A stretch of DNA of 64,000 nt. Origin: Siphonodentalium dalli (lineage: Eukaryota; Mollusca; Scaphopoda; Gadilida; Siphonodentaliidae). The stretch's first letter is position 1. Every line of letters starts with the position of its first letter. Position numbers and translations under genes: made by a program. Positions 60,990 through 64,000 of this stretch are shown one piece after another. The stretch covers positions 3,435,784-3,499,783 of the forward strand of contig CP136066.1 of the NCBI GenBank assembly GCA_032622095.1, read 5' to 3'. The notes under the pieces are model-generated. The model was not told the DNA's origin. It was given only the letters and a program-made list of their open reading frames with translations, and made no database searches.

Positions 60990-61151
60990 ATGGAGGTCCT
61001 GTGGACTATCTCTCTGCTGTACGGAGTTCGGACTATGCTGGCTGCGAGCTTCTACGTAGTGTCTGTTTTCATCTTAATGCATGATTCCTTGAGCGACGAA
61101 AAACGTCCAGCAGTTATTCTTCGAGGAGTTTTTTTCCGCGATGCACATTAA
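60990..61151 (+). CDS. Small ORF with signal-anchor-like N-terminus (tentative)
   Basis: The ORF has 53 codons from ATG at 60990 to TAA at 61151. It begins MEVLWTISLLYGVRTMLAAS, followed by a strongly hydrophobic FYVVSVFILM and a charged HDSLSDEKRP stretch. That pattern fits a signal peptide or type II membrane anchor. The base after the ATG is G, but the -3 position is C, so the start context is only moderate. It could be a first exon running into an intron, a complete micropeptide or chance. No family is recognised. It points away from the minus-strand exon candidate about 390 bp to its left, a divergent arrangement. Confidence 0.25.
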   Translation: MEVLWTISLLYGVRTMLAASFYVVSVFILMHDSLSDEKRPAVILRGVFFRDAH

Positions 61152-61660
61152 ATGTATTGCCTCGTGCTCCTTTGAAAAAACACACATTTTTTGCAATCAC
61201 CTTGACCTGTACATATGACGTTGACATTTCAAAGAGGTGAACCTCGTTTCAAAAGTTAGACAACAATAAACATAATTATATTTGAGACAATTAAAATAAT
61301 TCTCGCCGTACACGCAATTTATTACCTAGTTTCCATAATCAGTTAAAATCACCCGTCGTTGCCATCGAAACAGAAATGCTGCTATTTCTCCCAAGTATTG
61401 TTCTCTAAGATTTGAGTGTGTTGCATATATTGACTTACTCTATATGGTCACATTTGCCATTTGTGTAGCAATTATTTCCGGGTTCAACCCTAATCCGCCT
61501 GTACTATTACAGGAAACCCAATGATCAACATCCGCGCGTGGTTGAATTCACACGCCATCTTGTAATGTCTCATGACCCTCTCCATTATGTAATATCCACT
61601 GTCACATAATTATGTCTTAATTATACAGTATACTTTATTTCCAGTTGTCATATTCATGTT
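61152..61660. other. Intergenic sequence; nothing recognised
   Basis: I see no repeat or coding signal. Confidence 0.4.
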
Positions 61661-61760
61661 AAAACTTGTAAAACAAAAACAAAACTTTATTGCAAGTGCT
61701 CTTCTCCAGAAATGGAGCTACTGATATAAACATATATATAGGCGGCGAACGACTTACAAC
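61661..61760 (-). mobile_element. Possible non-LTR element 3' end (minus strand)
   Basis: On the minus strand, gcaataaagttttgtttttg gives an AATAAA signal followed by a TTTTG-type tail. It is preceded by a short inverted pair, gctccatttctggag. Only the 3' end is seen. Confidence 0.4.
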
Positions 61761-62009
61761 GAACTGAACCTAAACGAAAGTCGAATTGTTTAAACCAGAA
61801 ACTCGGATCGTGAGAACAGATGATTTGTTGACGTGTATGTGGAACATGTGTGGTAAATAGTTGCTGTCATACCAACAAGTACGATGTTTCAAATTTAAAA
61901 CCAGTGACTGTGAGGACATCACTTTTTAACACATTAAATCTTTCTACGCTAAATACTCAGTTAAAAGAAGTAATCCCTCAGGAAATGTTCCATTAAAATG
62001 CTCAACAAA

Positions 62010-62729
62010 CGACATAGGTCATAAGTCATTGCTTGAACTCATTAAGCATATACAGGGTTAAATACGGCTATGCTCGTATACGAACTCCACGAACCATTAG
62101 ACAGATGTGGAGGCACACTTGTCAACATATCAAAATTGATCGCTCCGACACAACAAGATGTCAACGAGCATCGCAATTGTTAGCGGCCCACTCTAATATA
62201 TCTTTATTATCCTCCATATATGGAGATTCATATATAAATGTTTATATTATTAGAACAAACACAATTTGGTACATAACACAGTGTATAACACAAATTAAGA
62301 TTACAAACATATCTACAACACATGTCTCAATATGTATGATGAACCAACTACACAGGCACATATACACACATTCATGCACTACAAAAGGTAGACATTCCAT
62401 TCTACAGCCATATCGTACGTACATACAGAGAAATAGCATACTCCGAGACGACCAAGCCGGAGTTGGACCAATTCAGGGATCTCTCTCTCTGGAAGACCCA
62501 CAAACGCCAATGCCTTTGTGCAGTCTTACCGACTCGGAGCCGACATAGCTCATAAGTCATTGTTTGAACTCATTAAGTATAGAAGGGGTTAAATACGGCT
62601 ATGTTCGTGTTCGAACTCCACGAACCATTAGACAGATATGGAGTCACACTTGTCAACATATCAAAATTGATCGCTCCGACACAACAAGATGTCAACGAGC
62701 ATCGCAATTGATAGGGGCCCACTCTAATA
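62010..62729. repeat. 188-bp block duplicated in direct orientation, 531-bp period
   Basis: cgacatag-tcataagtcatt and all that follows to cccactctaata is present at 62010-62199 and 62541-62729, with a limited number of substitutions. The 342 bp between them occur once. Long parts are identical, such as ttgtcaacatatcaaaattg and caacaagatgtcaacgagca. Confidence 0.9.
62200..62541 (-). mobile_element. Possible LINE 3' fragment between the duplicated blocks
   Basis: On the minus strand the stretch ends in aggataataaagata, a polyadenylation-like signal. Near its start (plus about 62385-62530) it has a 48-codon open frame that looks protein-like: GLPEREIPELVQLRLGRLG, then VCYFSVCTYDMAVEWNV. The frame just upstream appears shifted. 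I do not recognise the protein. The arrangement of coding end, AT-rich 3' UTR and AATAAAGATA fits a retroelement 3' end or a terminal exon. Confidence 0.35.
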
Positions 62730-62959
62730 AACGACGTTGATTCCTTTATGACCGGCGTAATTAATTTCCATTTGGTATTCGTCCTGTCTATTTAGAAACA
62801 TCGTATAAGACCACTGGGTTGTTCTGTACCAAGAGACACGTGGAAATGCGCGAACAACCACCGAGACATCCAATCCATATCAATCTAAACGATTACGGCT
62901 CAAGACATAGAAAAGTCCGTAAATGGAAATTAAAATGGAAAACACGGTCGGTATCCTCA

Positions 62960-63142
62960 AGAACATTCGGATGACATGCGGACTAACGGTTGTCGTGCGA
63001 ACTAACGGATGTCATGCAAATTGACGGATATCGTGCGAACTAACGGAGGTCGCGATAACTATAGAGTGTCATGGGAACACACGCATGAGTGTACAGCGAA
63101 CTAACGGCTATGTTGCAAACTGACGGGTGTCGTGTGAATTAC
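62960..63142. repeat. Decayed 20-21-bp tandem repeat
   Basis: Variants of gcgaactaacggatgtcgtg recur about eight times with varying quality. Confidence 0.75.
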
Positions 63143-63261
63143 AACATATAATTATATATGTGCAGACTGACATATGTGGTTTTAATTTAACATGTACATG
63201 TATACCTATATCGCCTAACAATATGGCCGACAATTATGCTGTGTTGGCTATCATTCGCGCC

Positions 63262-63490
63262 TGCTCTATACATCGTGTGTGTGGCAATGCGACGGTATTA
63301 AACACTATAGTAGTGCTCGTGTTCTGAAGTACATGTATACATCGTATGATTGTGTGGAAATGTGATGGTATTAGCAACAATATTAGTGGTCGTGTTCTGA
63401 ACTATACATCGTGTGTTTGTTTGGCAATGTGGTGGTATTAGAAACAATATTAGTGGTCGTGTTCTGAACTATATATCGTGTGTTTGTTGT
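63262..63490. repeat. About 78-bp tandem repeat, about 3 units
   Basis: atacatcgtgtgtttgtttg, then gcaatgtggtggtattagaa and acaatattagtggtcgtgtt, then ctgaact is repeated. The first unit is the most diverged. Confidence 0.85.
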
Positions 63491-63517
63491 AAGCCATTAC
63501 GTATTTCATTATATTAA

Positions 63518-64000
63518 AGTCGACACATGGACAGGCATTATAAGTCGACACATGGACAGGCATTATAAGTCGACACATGGACAGGCAGTATAAGTCGACA
63601 CATGGACAGGCATTATAAGTCGACACATGGACAGGCATTACAAGTCGACACATGTACAGGCATTATAAGTCGACCCATGGACAGGCATTATAAGTCGACA
63701 CATGGCCATGCATTATAAGTCGACACATGGACAGGCATTATAAGTCGAGACACGGACAAGCATTATATCAAAGTCGACACATGGACAGGCATTATAAGTC
63801 GACACATGGACAGGCATAATAAGTCGACACACGGACAGGCATTATAAGTCGACACATGGACAGGCATTATAAGTCGACATATGGACAGGCATTATAAGTC
63901 GACACATGGACAGGCATTATAAGTCGACACATGGACAGGCATTATAAGTCGACACATGGACAGGCATTATAAGTCGACACATGGACAGGCATTATAAGTC
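63518..64000. repeat. 25-bp minisatellite, about 19 units, continues past the window
   Basis: The unit is cattataagtcgacacatgg plus acagg. Variants are few (cacgg, catgg/catgt, one 5-bp addition near 63765). The open minus-strand frame in it (63450-63653) is period-driven. Confidence 0.95.

Overview
This window reads as non-coding, repeat-dominated DNA from an animal nuclear genome. A marine invertebrate is the best guess; a mollusc or other lophotrochozoan would fit, but nothing here proves the phylum. The reasons are AT-rich sequence, no operons or bacterial gene spacing, a CR1/Jockey-type non-LTR retrotransposon, hAT-like and piggyBac-like non-autonomous DNA transposons, and many unrelated tandem arrays. 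No complete host gene, tRNA or rRNA gene is visible. Three short stretches could be host exons and are marked as tentative.

Layout. Positions 1-12414 are one 45-bp satellite array of about 276 units, with multi-unit duplications inside it. From 12.4 to 32.3 kb come a LINE C-terminal scrap, a chain of minisatellites (32, 33, 31, 32 and about 68 bp), a 58-bp satellite of about 52 units (26.8-29.8 kb), two inverted copies of a dispersed repeat (about 19.9 and 30.7 kb), and four loci carrying a striking 69-bp hairpin module. From 32 to 44 kb there are mostly unannotatable sequence, a foldback family whose terminal repeats are themselves short tandem arrays, a core-and-edge 149-bp satellite (38.6-40.5 kb), and small minisatellites. 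From 44 to 54 kb there are a hAT-like element with a perfect 8-bp target duplication, a paralogous pair of segments that gives an empty and a filled site for the hairpin element, a LINE 3' fragment and an 87-bp dimeric minisatellite. From 54.5 to 57.2 kb lies a 5'-truncated, frameshifted LINE. The last 7 kb hold a second hAT-like element, possible exon remnants, a duplicated 188-bp block and a 25-bp array that runs off the window end.

The most interesting system is the hairpin module. It is a 69-bp near-perfect palindrome (33-bp stem, one mismatch, 3-nt loop), usually present as two opposed copies around an AT-rich spacer. It sits inside TTAA-flanked elements with CCCTTTACCC ends. The same module also sits inside a second element frame with completely different 55-bp terminal repeats starting CATATGTGACCC. 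Two independent internal comparisons, a minisatellite unit and a paralogous empty site, confirm the TTAA target duplication. Family assignments (piggyBac-like, hAT-like) are inferred from ends and target duplications only; no transposase gene is present here.
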